Source: Nitrososphaera sp. (GTDB lineage: Archaea; Thermoproteota; Nitrososphaeria; Nitrososphaerales; Nitrososphaeraceae). From it: a DNA stretch of 64,000 nucleotides. Below the pieces are notes generated by a model. It ran no database searches. It worked only from the letters and a program-made list of their open reading frames with translations, and had not been told where the DNA came from. The position numbers were made by a program, and so were the translations under genes. The stretch's first letter is position 1, and every line of letters begins with the position of its first letter. The stretch is from NCBI GenBank assembly GCA_029263715.1, contig JAJUFP010000003.1:157543-221542 (forward strand). Direction: 5' to 3'. Below are positions 1-8,036 of this stretch, piece by piece.

Positions 1-243
1 ATAATAACGCAGGTGCGCGTACCCGCTGGCTATGCTGACCTTTTCATAGATGTCCTCGATAGCATGAAGCATGCTTTCAAAATCTGCTGCCGGGATCTCT
101 GGCTTTAGCTTGTTCTTGTTGGACTCAAAGTCGCTGACCTTGTTTTCGATAGAGTCCAGAAACCGCTTGAAATCATCACTTGCCGGGTCTTTAACTAGGC
201 CGGAAAGATCCCATGCTCCCGCCTTAAGGGTGACGTAGCTCAT
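1..243 (-). CDS. M3-family oligoendopeptidase (PepF-like), N-terminal fragment
   Basis: The reverse strand encodes 81 residues from an ATG at 243 and runs off the left edge. It begins MSYVTLKAGAWDLSGL and continues with the helical pattern (FKRFLDSIENKVSDFE, then EKVSIASGYAHLRY) typical of the N-terminal helical domain of M3 zinc oligoendopeptidases of the PepF type, which cut short cytosolic peptides. The HExxH catalytic site would lie beyond the window, so activity cannot be judged here. The assignment rests on N-terminal similarity only; it could be another M3 subfamily. Confidence 0.6.
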   Translation of the reverse strand, partial: MSYVTLKAGAWDLSGLVKDPASDDFKRFLDSIENKVSDFESNKNKLKPEIPAADFESMLHAIEDIYEKVSIASGYAHLRYY

Positions 244-360
244 CTAGCTGGCATAAACGATTCCCGTTCAAATACGTAACTAATGTTGGCTTTGTTCAAT
301 TAAGTTTACATGATGACTATAGAATATTGGCGTGTTCCTTAAATAATTGAACTGCCAATA

Positions 361-387
361 CTGATCACTCGCATTTGCGAGTTTCAG
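361..387. repeat. Inverted repeat in the 244-533 intergenic region
   Basis: ACTCGCA (367-373) and TGCGAGT (376-382) are perfectly complementary across a two-base spacer, and CTGA (361-364) pairs with TCAG (384-387) outside them. It lies in the 290-base gap between the divergent peptidase and DUF167 genes, where I see nothing else convincing. It could be an operator for either gene or a hairpin in RNA; there is no long T tract on either side to make it a clear terminator. Confidence 0.5.
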
Positions 388-533
388 CATGGGAATAGGC
401 GAGCAATATGCACGTATCGGGGACGAAATTTGGCCCGCGATGGCGTGCATGATAATGCCTATCCTCACGTGCTGTTGATTTTGATGACACGTTTGCCTAA
501 CGCTAACATTAATGACATACTGCATCGGATCAG

Positions 534-752
534 ATGCCGTTGCTGTACCACATCATAGTAAGATTCAGCTCTGATGGCAAGATCGCTGTTGACGGCAATG
601 AAATTACAGTTTCAATCAAGTCCCGCCCCGAGCGGGGCAAGGCCAACATGGAGCTGATAAAAAAGCTTTCAAAGCATTTCAACGTGCCAGAAGGCAACGT
701 CAGGATAATTTCTGGACTAACATCAAGAAAAAAGATGGTCGAGATATTATGA
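534..752 (+). CDS. DUF167 family protein (YggU-like)
   Basis: A 72-residue protein with the signature of the DUF167/UPF0235 family. Its core has VDGNEITVSIKSRPERGKAN, followed by ELIKKLSKHFNV and a C-terminal SGLTSRKKMVEI. The family is a small alpha/beta fold found in all domains of life; its function is not established. The length is near the short end of the family (about 70-100 residues), as is usual in archaea. The start is the first ATG after the intergenic gap. The downstream neighbour is encoded on the opposite strand, so no operon partner is visible. Confidence 0.82.
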   Translation: MPLLYHIIVRFSSDGKIAVDGNEITVSIKSRPERGKANMELIKKLSKHFNVPEGNVRIISGLTSRKKMVEIL

Positions 753-786
753 AATGTTTTTTATAAAAAAGGTGGGAGGCGCTGCC

Positions 787-2295
787 TCAGACCTCGACGA
801 ATGGGCAGTTTACCACTACGCCGCCGATGTCTGTTGTGAGCTCGCCTTGCTCGACCGCCGCCGAGATGCTCTGGGCAGTCGTCAGGAATTTGGCTTGACC
901 GGCATCTTTCCAGGTGGCGGCAAGTATCCTCCATAAGGGGCTGTACGCATCGTCACCTACATTGCTTCCAGCTATGCTGGCCTGAAATCCTAAGGGGCCG
1001 GTGCCGGGTATGCCGTTTGTGAATACCCACAAGTCGGAGGAAGCGCTTGTAAACAACGTGCTGCCTGTCTTTTCCACATACACTACACCCAGCGCATCTG
1101 CAACTTCCTTTACGGAAGCGTCAGTGGCAATGTAGTAGATGGTGGAGCCATCCGGAGCAAACCCTCTGTGAGCTACGAAGGTCGCCTGCATCTTGTCCGT
1201 GTCAATGCTCAAGACCTGTCCGCCGCCATACGGCGAGTCGTCAGTCAGATTCTTGTTCTCTCTAACCGCCAGTGATCCGCCCTCCCACTGTACGAAGGGG
1301 CAGTTAACCACCATGTCCGTCGGCGTTATCTTGACCTCGCCGGCGCTGGATGCATCAAGGATCTCTTTTTCTGACTTGAGCTCCCTCGGCGTTACGCCGT
1401 TCTGCCATTCAACTACGTTTATCCGCCAGAGGGGGCTGTAACGTGCATCACCCGGTTGCGAGTCGGCCACGTTGGGCTGGAAACCAAGTGGACCGGCTCC
1501 TTCGATGCCGTTTGAGAATGCATAGATGTTTGCCAGCGAATCAGCCGGTGCTTTTGTAAGGGATGGCGTAAACGCTACCCTAAAGCCGGTTAGTTTGGTT
1601 AAATGGTCTGCCAGATCTTTGTGCGAGGCCTCTGTTGAGATGTAGAATACCTCATGTCCATCTACATAGCCCCTGGTCAGCGGGATTGTCACCGGCACAC
1701 TGGTCATGGTTAACTTCATCATGGCTCCTTCCATCATGGCTGCATGTGACGGCGCCACGGTTCCGTAGATGGGTTTGTCGCCAAAGTGTCCGTTGACACC
1801 TTCTGGGCCTATCGTGATGACCAACACCGCATCGTTCACTATCTTGATGGTGACCGGTACGTTATCGACGATGTCGTCGCCAGTCATGATGGTCACCGTG
1901 CCAGTTATGCTGTGAACGTTGCCTTCAACAGAGTGATCCTCTACGGAAAGCCCGGATATCTTGTGCATATGCATGGCCGTTGCATCCGGTCTGACCATGT
2001 TGATCTTTGCTATGAAGGAAATGCTGTCCTGGGAATTGATGCGCAGAACCCAGTAGCCTGACTGGATCCAGCCAGGCTGGCCGCCTTCAAGCTGGACGTT
2101 TGCAACCTGTCCTCTCAGGATCGTGGACTTTTGCTCCATCATGGTGCTGTCAGACATCATGCTGTCGCTTGTTGCAAACGCAACCCTTGTGTTGATAATT
2201 GGCGATGCTGATAAAACAAGCATAAAGGCTAGTGAAAAAACAACCGTTGTGCCTGCTGACCACATCGCCTTAGACTTGATGTCGTTGGTTCGCAT
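787..2295 (-). CDS. Secreted or membrane-anchored protein with a duplicated C-terminal domain
   Basis: I place the start at the ATG at 2295 (502 residues). It is followed by basic residues and a hydrophobic stretch (about residues 12-30) that looks like a signal peptide or membrane anchor. An upstream extension to 2454 would overlap the divergent neighbour and is unlikely. The mature part has an N-terminal domain with an MHMHKISG element and then two related domains of about 130 residues. Each contains FxNGIxGxGPLGFQ, then YSPLWRI, and ends in VVNCPFV. These resemble the DUF7482-type domains of secreted thaumarchaeal proteins. The conserved Cys and the His/Met-rich segment could suit metal binding, but that is inference. 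Function unknown. Confidence 0.75.
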   Translation of the reverse strand: MRTNDIKSKAMWSAGTTVVFSLAFMLVLSASPIINTRVAFATSDSMMSDSTMMEQKSTILRGQVANVQLEGGQPGWIQSGYWVLRINSQDSISFIAKINMVRPDATAMHMHKISGLSVEDHSVEGNVHSITGTVTIMTGDDIVDNVPVTIKIVNDAVLVITIGPEGVNGHFGDKPIYGTVAPSHAAMMEGAMMKLTMTSVPVTIPLTRGYVDGHEVFYISTEASHKDLADHLTKLTGFRVAFTPSLTKAPADSLANIYAFSNGIEGAGPLGFQPNVADSQPGDARYSPLWRINVVEWQNGVTPRELKSEKEILDASSAGEVKITPTDMVVNCPFVQWEGGSLAVRENKNLTDDSPYGGGQVLSIDTDKMQATFVAHRGFAPDGSTIYYIATDASVKEVADALGVVYVEKTGSTLFTSASSDLWVFTNGIPGTGPLGFQASIAGSNVGDDAYSPLWRILAATWKDAGQAKFLTTAQSISAAVEQGELTTDIGGVVVNCPFVEV

Positions 2296-2399
2296 TACCG
2301 GCGGGTTCCATTGCAAAAATAAAAAGCGTTTATCCAGATGATATCCAAATCTGTTCCACATCACAACAGCAGATATAGTCAGGCCCGCTAATCCAGTCC

Positions 2400-3098
2400 G
2401 TGCTTTTAGATTTAAGAAGCAAACTTCAGGCCCTGTCAGACCCGGCAAAGGCAAGAGTACTTCAACGGTACTTCAAGACTGCTCCGGGGGAGTACGGCGA
2501 AGGAGACGTCTTTATGGGAATTGCCGTCCCGCAGTTACGGGCAATATCCAAGAAGTACAGGGATCTTTCACTATCGGATATCAAGATGCTGCTTTATTCC
2601 AAATTTCATGAAGAGCGGCTGGTGGCGCTATTGATCCTTGCCATGAAATACAACAACGAACAGGACAAGGAAGGCATCGTCCAATTCTACCTTGATAACA
2701 TAGGTCAAGTAAACAACTGGGATCTGGTTGACCTTTCTGCGCCCAACATCCTTGGTTTGCATCTAGCACAAAAGAAGGACAGATCGCTTCTGTACAGACT
2801 GGCGGCGTCTGATAGCCTCTGGGAAAGGAGGATAGCTGTTCTTGCAACACACAGCTTTATTCTTAACAACGATTTTGAGGATACGATACAAATATCCAAG
2901 ATCCTCATGCATGACGAAAGCGATCTGGTTCAGAAGGCTGTTGGCTGGATGCTTCGTGAAGTAGGCAAACGGAACATCGGTCTGGAAGAAGAGTTTCTAA
3001 AGAGGCACTACAAAAAAATGAAGAGAGTTGCTCTAAGGTATGCCATTGAAAGATTCCCTGAAACAAAGAGACGCGCTTATCTTGAAGGGAAGGTCTAA
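2400..3098 (+). CDS. AlkD-like DNA alkylation repair protein (HEAT-repeat fold)
   Basis: 232 residues with a GTG start. It has the helical-repeat pattern of the DNA alkylation repair family, including MGIAVPQLRAISKKY near the N-terminus and NNWDLVDLSAPNILG at about 105-119. The latter matches the conserved W-D-x-x-D/S element at the DNA-facing side of AlkD, a glycosylase that removes bulky or positively charged alkylpurines. Length matches the family (about 220-240). It is transcribed divergently from the secreted protein gene, with about 100 bases between starts. Archaeal substrates of this group have not been defined, so specificity is open. Confidence 0.85.
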   Translation: MLLDLRSKLQALSDPAKARVLQRYFKTAPGEYGEGDVFMGIAVPQLRAISKKYRDLSLSDIKMLLYSKFHEERLVALLILAMKYNNEQDKEGIVQFYLDNIGQVNNWDLVDLSAPNILGLHLAQKKDRSLLYRLAASDSLWERRIAVLATHSFILNNDFEDTIQISKILMHDESDLVQKAVGWMLREVGKRNIGLEEEFLKRHYKKMKRVALRYAIERFPETKRRAYLEGKV

Positions 3099-3109
3099 CT
3101 TGCAGACTG

Positions 3110-3763
3110 ATGTTGAGGCGTAATGATATTTATGTAAGAACGGCCAATATTGGCCTGCAAGCCATTAATTTTATGCCAACGCCGATCATAACCTTTCTAA
3201 CAGATGCCAATGCAGACGAGATGCAAAAGATCTCTTTGATGGTTGACCAGGCTAACCGGCTTGTGGCCAATTACTTTGGCATTACGTCTGCTTTTGATGT
3301 CTTGATCTGCTGTGGATCTTGGGAGATGGAAGTTCAGATGATATCAAGGCGAGGTCTGCCTTCTAACATGATGAATGGCAGCAATCTGGTAGGATTAACC
3401 GACTACCGGCTTGGTGAGATCGTGATAAGATTTGATAAGGCCAAGTTTGGCCATTACCTGCATGAGCTGATTCATGGGATAATGAGCAAGTCAAACCCCC
3501 ACCAGCTGAGAGAGGGGATGGCCTGGCACTTTACAGAAATTCTGACAGAAAAGCACCGGTATGCCAAAGCCACCCCGCCGTTCTGGGCCGAAGACCTCTA
3601 CATCAGGCCAGTAAGGAAGCTGGCAAGAATTCTGGGCAACGATTTCCTAAAAGACCTGGCCCTGGGAAATGCGTCCATAGAAATAGATTCACTGCCAAAT
3701 GATGTACAAGATCTTTTCTTGCCGGAGGAATTATTTTATGAAAAGAAGCGTTACGGCCGTTAA
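3110..3763 (+). CDS. Putative zinc-dependent peptidase-like protein (HExxH)
   Basis: 217 residues from the ATG at 3110; an ATG at 3173 (MPTPIITF) is an equally plausible start. The middle of the protein contains HELIHG followed about 15 residues later by REGMAWHF. This HExxH...EGxAxxF arrangement is that of gluzincin-type metallopeptidases, in which the two His and the downstream Glu bind zinc. No signal peptide is evident, so a cytosolic location is likely. I do not recognise the family beyond this, and substrate and activity are unknown. It lies 11 bases after the AlkD-like gene and may be co-transcribed with it. Confidence 0.6.
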   Translation: MLRRNDIYVRTANIGLQAINFMPTPIITFLTDANADEMQKISLMVDQANRLVANYFGITSAFDVLICCGSWEMEVQMISRRGLPSNMMNGSNLVGLTDYRLGEIVIRFDKAKFGHYLHELIHGIMSKSNPHQLREGMAWHFTEILTEKHRYAKATPPFWAEDLYIRPVRKLARILGNDFLKDLALGNASIEIDSLPNDVQDLFLPEELFYEKKRYGR

Positions 3764-3896
3764 GATGTAGAAAATTTCTAATATCTAAATTCTAAATTGA
3801 ATTATTAGCCAGAATTGACTGCATAATGTATCATAATTCTGCAAATTTATGTTGAAATGAGGAAAGATTAAGTAGTTCAGAAATAAGATAGTTTCA

Positions 3897-4757
3897 ATGG
3901 AGTATATCGATTCTAGTGTTGTAGAGCAAATTGAAATGAAGATGATAAGACCCTCGCAGTTTGCTATACGCGATAAATACCAGAAAAATGATCCTGACTT
4001 TGAGACTCTGGTCAATAGTATTCGCGAGCATGGTTTGCTACAACCCATTCTTATTCGGCCGCTTGCCACCGGCTTTGAAATTGTTGCAGGCCACCGACGT
4101 TTTCAGGCCTGCAGAACGTTACGATGGCGGTTTATCTCTGCTAAAATAAGGGAGATGTCCGATAAGCAGGCATACGAGATTCAGCTTACCGAAAACATTC
4201 AGAGAAAGTCCATGGACCCGCTGGAAGAAGCAGAAGCCTTCCGAAGGTATGTGGTGGACTTTGGATGGGGCGGCGTAAGCGAGCTTGCCAGAAAAATTGG
4301 AAAAAGCGAAGAATATGTTTCACATCACATGCAGCTTCTAAAGCTGCCAGACGAAATCAAGGAAAAGATCGCGAGCAATTCTCTGAACGTTAGCCAGGCA
4401 ATGGAAATCGCCCAGACGCCGGAAGAAAAGCAGTCAATAATCGTTCAGCATGTAATGAATGATAAGCTGACGGTAAGACAGATACGGGAATTAAAAAATG
4501 CCCTAAAAGAAGAAAGGGATCTCGAAATGACTGTCTCTCCAAACACGCAAAAATCGCCGATCATTGCAAGAAAAACATACCTTACATTAAAGATTACACT
4601 GAGCCGGCTGGATGGCCTGATCAATGAGGTTCACACTACCGTTGAGCCGGATCAAAGAGCTGAAATAATTAACTTCCTTATGGGGATCCGGCTAAAGATT
4701 CACTCAATGATAGATGAAAGCATAAGATTCCGGAACAACAATATGAAAAAAATCTGA
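3897..4757 (+). CDS. ParB/RepB/Spo0J-family DNA-binding protein
   Basis: 286 residues. An N-terminal ParB/sulfiredoxin-type domain contains LVNSIREHGLLQPILIRP, then EIVAGHRRFQACR and LTENIQRKSMDPLEEA. These are the hallmark boxes of the ParB CTP-binding domain. A helix-turn-helix follows (SELARKIGKSEEYVSHHMQL, about residues 129-148), and the C-terminal part is helical. ParB proteins spread on DNA and work with a ParA ATPase in segregation, or act as regulators when alone. No parA or cluster of parS-like palindromes is visible nearby, so a partition role is not shown. It is convergent with the Lrp-type gene. Confidence 0.85.
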   Translation: MEYIDSSVVEQIEMKMIRPSQFAIRDKYQKNDPDFETLVNSIREHGLLQPILIRPLATGFEIVAGHRRFQACRTLRWRFISAKIREMSDKQAYEIQLTENIQRKSMDPLEEAEAFRRYVVDFGWGGVSELARKIGKSEEYVSHHMQLLKLPDEIKEKIASNSLNVSQAMEIAQTPEEKQSIIVQHVMNDKLTVRQIRELKNALKEERDLEMTVSPNTQKSPIIARKTYLTLKITLSRLDGLINEVHTTVEPDQRAEIINFLMGIRLKIHSMIDESIRFRNNNMKKI

Positions 4758-4759
4758 GG

Positions 4760-5299
4760 CTACCTGGGAAGGAACGGCGGTATCCATTCGTCGAGGAATT
4801 TCTTGTATTCCTTGTTTGTGTATGCAAGGGAATGAAAAGACGGATCTTTCATCGGTATAAAGTCGTAAACCTCGTAAGACTGGACAATATCTCCAAATAG
4901 ATTTCTGTAAATGTCGCTTTCCTCGTCGGCCATCTCTTCAGAGGGAAATGCCTGGACACATATCCAGTCGTAACCGCCCCTTGTACGACCGGAGAACAAG
5001 ACGAACGGTGCATCAGCCAGATACTTCTTCAAACCTTCTAGTCTTTTTGGAAGATGCTGCGATGTCCTGAATGTGACTAGGACGACCCTTATCACGCGGC
5101 GCCTTAATTTTCGCGTGTCAACAGATATTGTATAGCCTGTTATGACGCCGTCCTTTTCTAGATTGGATATCCTTGATTCTATCTCCTCCTCAGTAAGGTT
5201 ATGGCCATATTCTTTTAGAAAATCCCAAATCTCTAGGATATCTTGCTTTGAGTTCTTACTCAGGGCCGATAGAATCAGCTCGTCGATGCTGTCAAGCAT
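4760..5299 (-). CDS. Lrp/AsnC-family transcriptional regulator
   Basis: About 179 residues from MLDSIDELILSALSKNSKQD; six further residues are possible upstream to 5317. The N-terminal winged helix has the Lrp pattern (LDxIDxxILxxL, then a recognition helix ending in ISNLEKDGVITGYTI). The C-terminal half has the beta-alpha-beta layout of the Lrp ligand-binding domain. Its promoter region faces that of the DUR3-type urea symporter across about 140 bases. Control of urea or nitrogen uptake is therefore a reasonable inference, though no binding site was recognised between the genes. Confidence 0.75.
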   Translation of the reverse strand: MLDSIDELILSALSKNSKQDILEIWDFLKEYGHNLTEEEIESRISNLEKDGVITGYTISVDTRKLRRRVIRVVLVTFRTSQHLPKRLEGLKKYLADAPFVLFSGRTRGGYDWICVQAFPSEEMADEESDIYRNLFGDIVQSYEVYDFIPMKDPSFHSLAYTNKEYKKFLDEWIPPFLPR

Positions 5300-5410
5300 C
5301 AAGTAGAGAATAAACACCCTATGTTATAGATGTTTTCAGACAATTACCAAAATAGTTTTATCAAATTTCTTTGTCTTGTAAACTTGGCAGCTAGATTCTG
5401 CAATTTAACC

Positions 5411-5418
5411 TTAAATAT
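5411..5418 (+). promoter_or_regulatory. TATA-like box of the DUR3-type symporter gene
   Basis: TTAAATAT centred about 26 bases before the ATG at 5440, the spacing expected for a leaderless or near-leaderless archaeal transcript. Confidence 0.4.
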
Positions 5419-5439
5419 GTCATCAAAGATCTAATTCGA

Positions 5440-7767
5440 ATGATAGCTCTTTCCGAGGGCATAGGGTACATTATACTTCTCGGAGTAGGGCTTGTCATGG
5501 CGCTTACGGTGACCTTGCTTGTCAGGGTAGAGACAAAGTGGCTTGGCACCAAGAAGACCTTTGAATGGTTCTCAACGGCCGGCAGAAACGTCAAGGTAGG
5601 CCTGATAGCTTCCTCGGTGGTTTCCGCTTGGACGTGGGCCGCAACCTTGCTGCAATCATCCACCGTGGCCTACCAGTTTGGCATAAGCGGACCCTTCTGG
5701 TATGCTGCAGGGGCAAGCATCCAAGTAGTGCTTTTTGCAATTCTTGCCACAGAGCTCAAGAGGAAGGCGCCTTCTTCGCACACTTTTCCGGAGATCATTT
5801 ACGCCCGGTTTGGCAAGAATTCCCACAAGGTCTTCCTTTTCTTTGCACTGATGACCAACACGGTTGTTACGGCCATGCTGGTCCTTGGCGGGGCAGCGGC
5901 ATTAAATTCGCTGACCGGGATAAACATCTACGTCGCCGCCTTTCTGATTCCTGTTGGAGTCATCATCTACACGTTCTTTGGCGGCCTTAAAGCAACCTTT
6001 CTTGCCGAATACATGAACACAACTTTCCTCTTTGCTGTTGTTCTTGTCTTTGTTACGGCTGTGTATTTCACGAACCCGCAAATTGGAGGCATTTCCGGCA
6101 TGTTTGAAAAGCTGACCTCAGCGGCGGCATTGAAGCCGGTCGAGGGGAATTCTGTCGGCTCGTACCTTACATTGGCTTCCACCGGCGCGCTCATTTTTGG
6201 AATAATAAATATTGTGGGAAATTTTGGGACGGTCTTTGTCGACCAGGCATACTGGCAAAGGGCCATCGCTGCAGGAACGCGATCCGTTTTCCGGGGCTTT
6301 CTTCTGGGCGGCCTTGCTTGGTTTGCAATTCCGTTCTCTCTGGCCACAACACTGGGCCTTGCCGCGGTTGCGATTAACCTGCAACTGACGCCGGAACAGA
6401 CCAGTATGGGTCTGGTTGCACCAAACGCGGCATCCAGCATCATGGGCGACGTGGGCGCCATACTTATTCTGACCATACTTTTCACGGCGGTCACTTCTGC
6501 TGGTTCGGCAGAATTGATCTCTGTCTCGTCGCTGGTGACCTACGATATCTACAGGACTTATATCAAACCGTCCTCAAGCGGCAGGGATCTGATGCGTATC
6601 TCTCGTCTGTCTATTGTGTTGTTTGGCATGGGGATGGGATTGCTTGCTCTACTACTCCTGCAGGCAGGAGTCAGCCTGCAGTACGTTTACCTGGCAATGG
6701 GAATCCTGATCGGCTCTGCAGTTGTTCCGGTTGCTCTTGCCGTGGTGTGGAAGAAAACCAGCAAGGTAGCCGCAACAGCCGGCGCCCTTATCGGGCTTGC
6801 CTGCGGCGTGGCTTCATGGGTCGGCACGGCCTACATGTTAAGCGGCGAAGTCTCGGTCCGCTCCACATCGCAGGACATTCCTCTGCTTGTGGGCAATGTC
6901 GTGTCCATTCTGGTTGGTGCAGCCGTTGTTCTTATTGGAAGCAGCATCCAGCCAGAGTACTTCGATTTCAGCTTGATGAAGCAAAAGATAGTGACAGTTG
7001 ATGGAAGGATAAAGGGGCTGTTTGAAAAAGAGGACGAAGAGTATCTAAAGAAATCATCGAAATTCGGGTACAAAATAGCCATCGCCTTGACACTGGTTTT
7101 GGTGGTGGCCTGGCCTATGCCGCTGTACCTGTCTGGGTACGTCTTTTCACAGACAGTCTATTTCATATGGGTTGGAATCGCAGTTGCATGGGCCGCCATC
7201 GCTGCCGGCGTGATCGTGTTTATGCCGCTCATAGAGTCAAGAGCCGGAATTTTCCGGGCCTTGAAGATGATAGGGCAAAAGACCAGCGAGGCCGCAACGT
7301 ACGAGCTTGCCAGCAAGAAGTGGCCCGATGTTGATATGACAAAAGATCCCGAGTTATACATGGCCAAAAGGATACTGGTCGCAATTGACGGCTCTCGCCA
7401 GTCTTTACACGCGCTGAATTATGCGATAGGCGTCTACAACGAACCTGGTCCTTCGAGGATATTTCTTTTACACGTAATAGAATGGGCAGAGGAAAGCGAA
7501 GAGCCCCTAGATGAAGAGATGACTTTGAAAATGGAAAAAGAAGGAAGAATACTCCTTAACAGTATAGTAACCCCGAAAATAGCAAACGATGTCGTAAGGA
7601 TAGTCAAGGTCGGAGACCCGGCGGCAAAGATCGCAGAAATGGCCGACAAGATAGGCGCAAACATGATAGTCATGGGATCCAACGGTCTGAGTAATGCTGA
7701 AGAATTAGGTAGTGTGACAAAAAAAGTGCTGAAACTGACTTCAAGGCCGGTAGTGCTTATGAAGTGA
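5440..7767 (+). CDS. DUR3-type sodium:solute (urea) symporter with C-terminal universal stress protein domain
   Basis: 775 residues. Residues 1 to about 500 form a sodium:solute symporter domain with many membrane helices. It carries DUR3-typical segments such as SAWTWAATLLQSSTVAYQFG and GPFWYAAGASIQVVLFA, and later TAVTSAGSAELISVSSLVTYDI. Further helices follow to about 600. From about residue 642 (KRILVAIDGSRQSLHALNYA) to the end is a universal stress protein domain with a GSNGLSN...GSVTKKVL nucleotide-binding loop. DUR3 proteins import urea with a cation. The soluble USP tail may sense ATP or AMP and adjust transport (inference). Location beside the UT channel and urease strongly supports urea as substrate. 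Confidence 0.88.
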   Translation: MIALSEGIGYIILLGVGLVMALTVTLLVRVETKWLGTKKTFEWFSTAGRNVKVGLIASSVVSAWTWAATLLQSSTVAYQFGISGPFWYAAGASIQVVLFAILATELKRKAPSSHTFPEIIYARFGKNSHKVFLFFALMTNTVVTAMLVLGGAAALNSLTGINIYVAAFLIPVGVIIYTFFGGLKATFLAEYMNTTFLFAVVLVFVTAVYFTNPQIGGISGMFEKLTSAAALKPVEGNSVGSYLTLASTGALIFGIINIVGNFGTVFVDQAYWQRAIAAGTRSVFRGFLLGGLAWFAIPFSLATTLGLAAVAINLQLTPEQTSMGLVAPNAASSIMGDVGAILILTILFTAVTSAGSAELISVSSLVTYDIYRTYIKPSSSGRDLMRISRLSIVLFGMGMGLLALLLLQAGVSLQYVYLAMGILIGSAVVPVALAVVWKKTSKVAATAGALIGLACGVASWVGTAYMLSGEVSVRSTSQDIPLLVGNVVSILVGAAVVLIGSSIQPEYFDFSLMKQKIVTVDGRIKGLFEKEDEEYLKKSSKFGYKIAIALTLVLVVAWPMPLYLSGYVFSQTVYFIWVGIAVAWAAIAAGVIVFMPLIESRAGIFRALKMIGQKTSEAATYELASKKWPDVDMTKDPELYMAKRILVAIDGSRQSLHALNYAIGVYNEPGPSRIFLLHVIEWAEESEEPLDEEMTLKMEKEGRILLNSIVTPKIANDVVRIVKVGDPAAKIAEMADKIGANMIVMGSNGLSNAEELGSVTKKVLKLTSRPVVLMK

Positions 7768-7890
7768 TCGTCAGTGCTTTCGTAGTCGACGCAGTAATGG
7801 ATCCACCTAACACAAGCAGCAACCTTCTGTTCATTTTTAAATAGCCTCCATGATTTTCTGTAGTTTAATAACACATGGATTGGATCCGCG

Positions 7891-7912
7891 ATTTAGCCGA
7901 CATCGACTAAAT
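7891..7912. promoter_or_regulatory. Near-palindromic candidate operator upstream of the UT urea transporter
   Basis: The 22-base site has half-sites ATTTAG and CTAAAT around CCGACATCGA, and 18 of its 22 positions are symmetrical. Its right part, GCCGACATCGACTAAAT, recurs with two changes at 9813-9829 upstream of ureA. It sits about 65-110 bases before TATA-like sequences of the UT gene (7976-7988 or 8003-8012), a position that would suit an activator. No regulator has been linked to it. Confidence 0.5.
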
Positions 7913-7954
7913 GTCTGAAAATCTACGATAATCCAAAATAGAAAAAGTCCTAAT

Positions 7955-7966
7955 TTTGCCGGCAAA
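7955..7966. repeat. Perfect 12-base palindrome upstream of the UT urea transporter
   Basis: TTTGCCGGCAAA is fully self-complementary and lies between the candidate operator at 7891-7912 and the TATA-like region. It may be a second protein-binding site, but a palindrome this short can also arise by chance. Confidence 0.3.
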
Positions 7967-8036
7967 TCGACGCTCTATTAATAAATTATCATCCCATTCA
8001 AATCGTTAAACAATACTCTCCCGCAATCAGAATCCA

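Noticed and set aside
280..525. 81-codon open frame on the reverse strand in the first gap
   Set aside because: Odd composition with many His, Gln and Asn, no motif, no promoter or ribosome-binding site; it covers the inverted repeat and is probably chance.
754..936. 60-codon frame directly after the DUF167 gene
   Set aside because: It lies almost wholly antisense to the C-terminal coding region of the secreted protein gene and has no recognisable features.
7955..7966. Treating TTTGCCGGCAAA as part of the same operator family as 7891-7912
   Set aside because: It shares no half-site with that motif and has no copy before ureA, so it is listed separately with low confidence.
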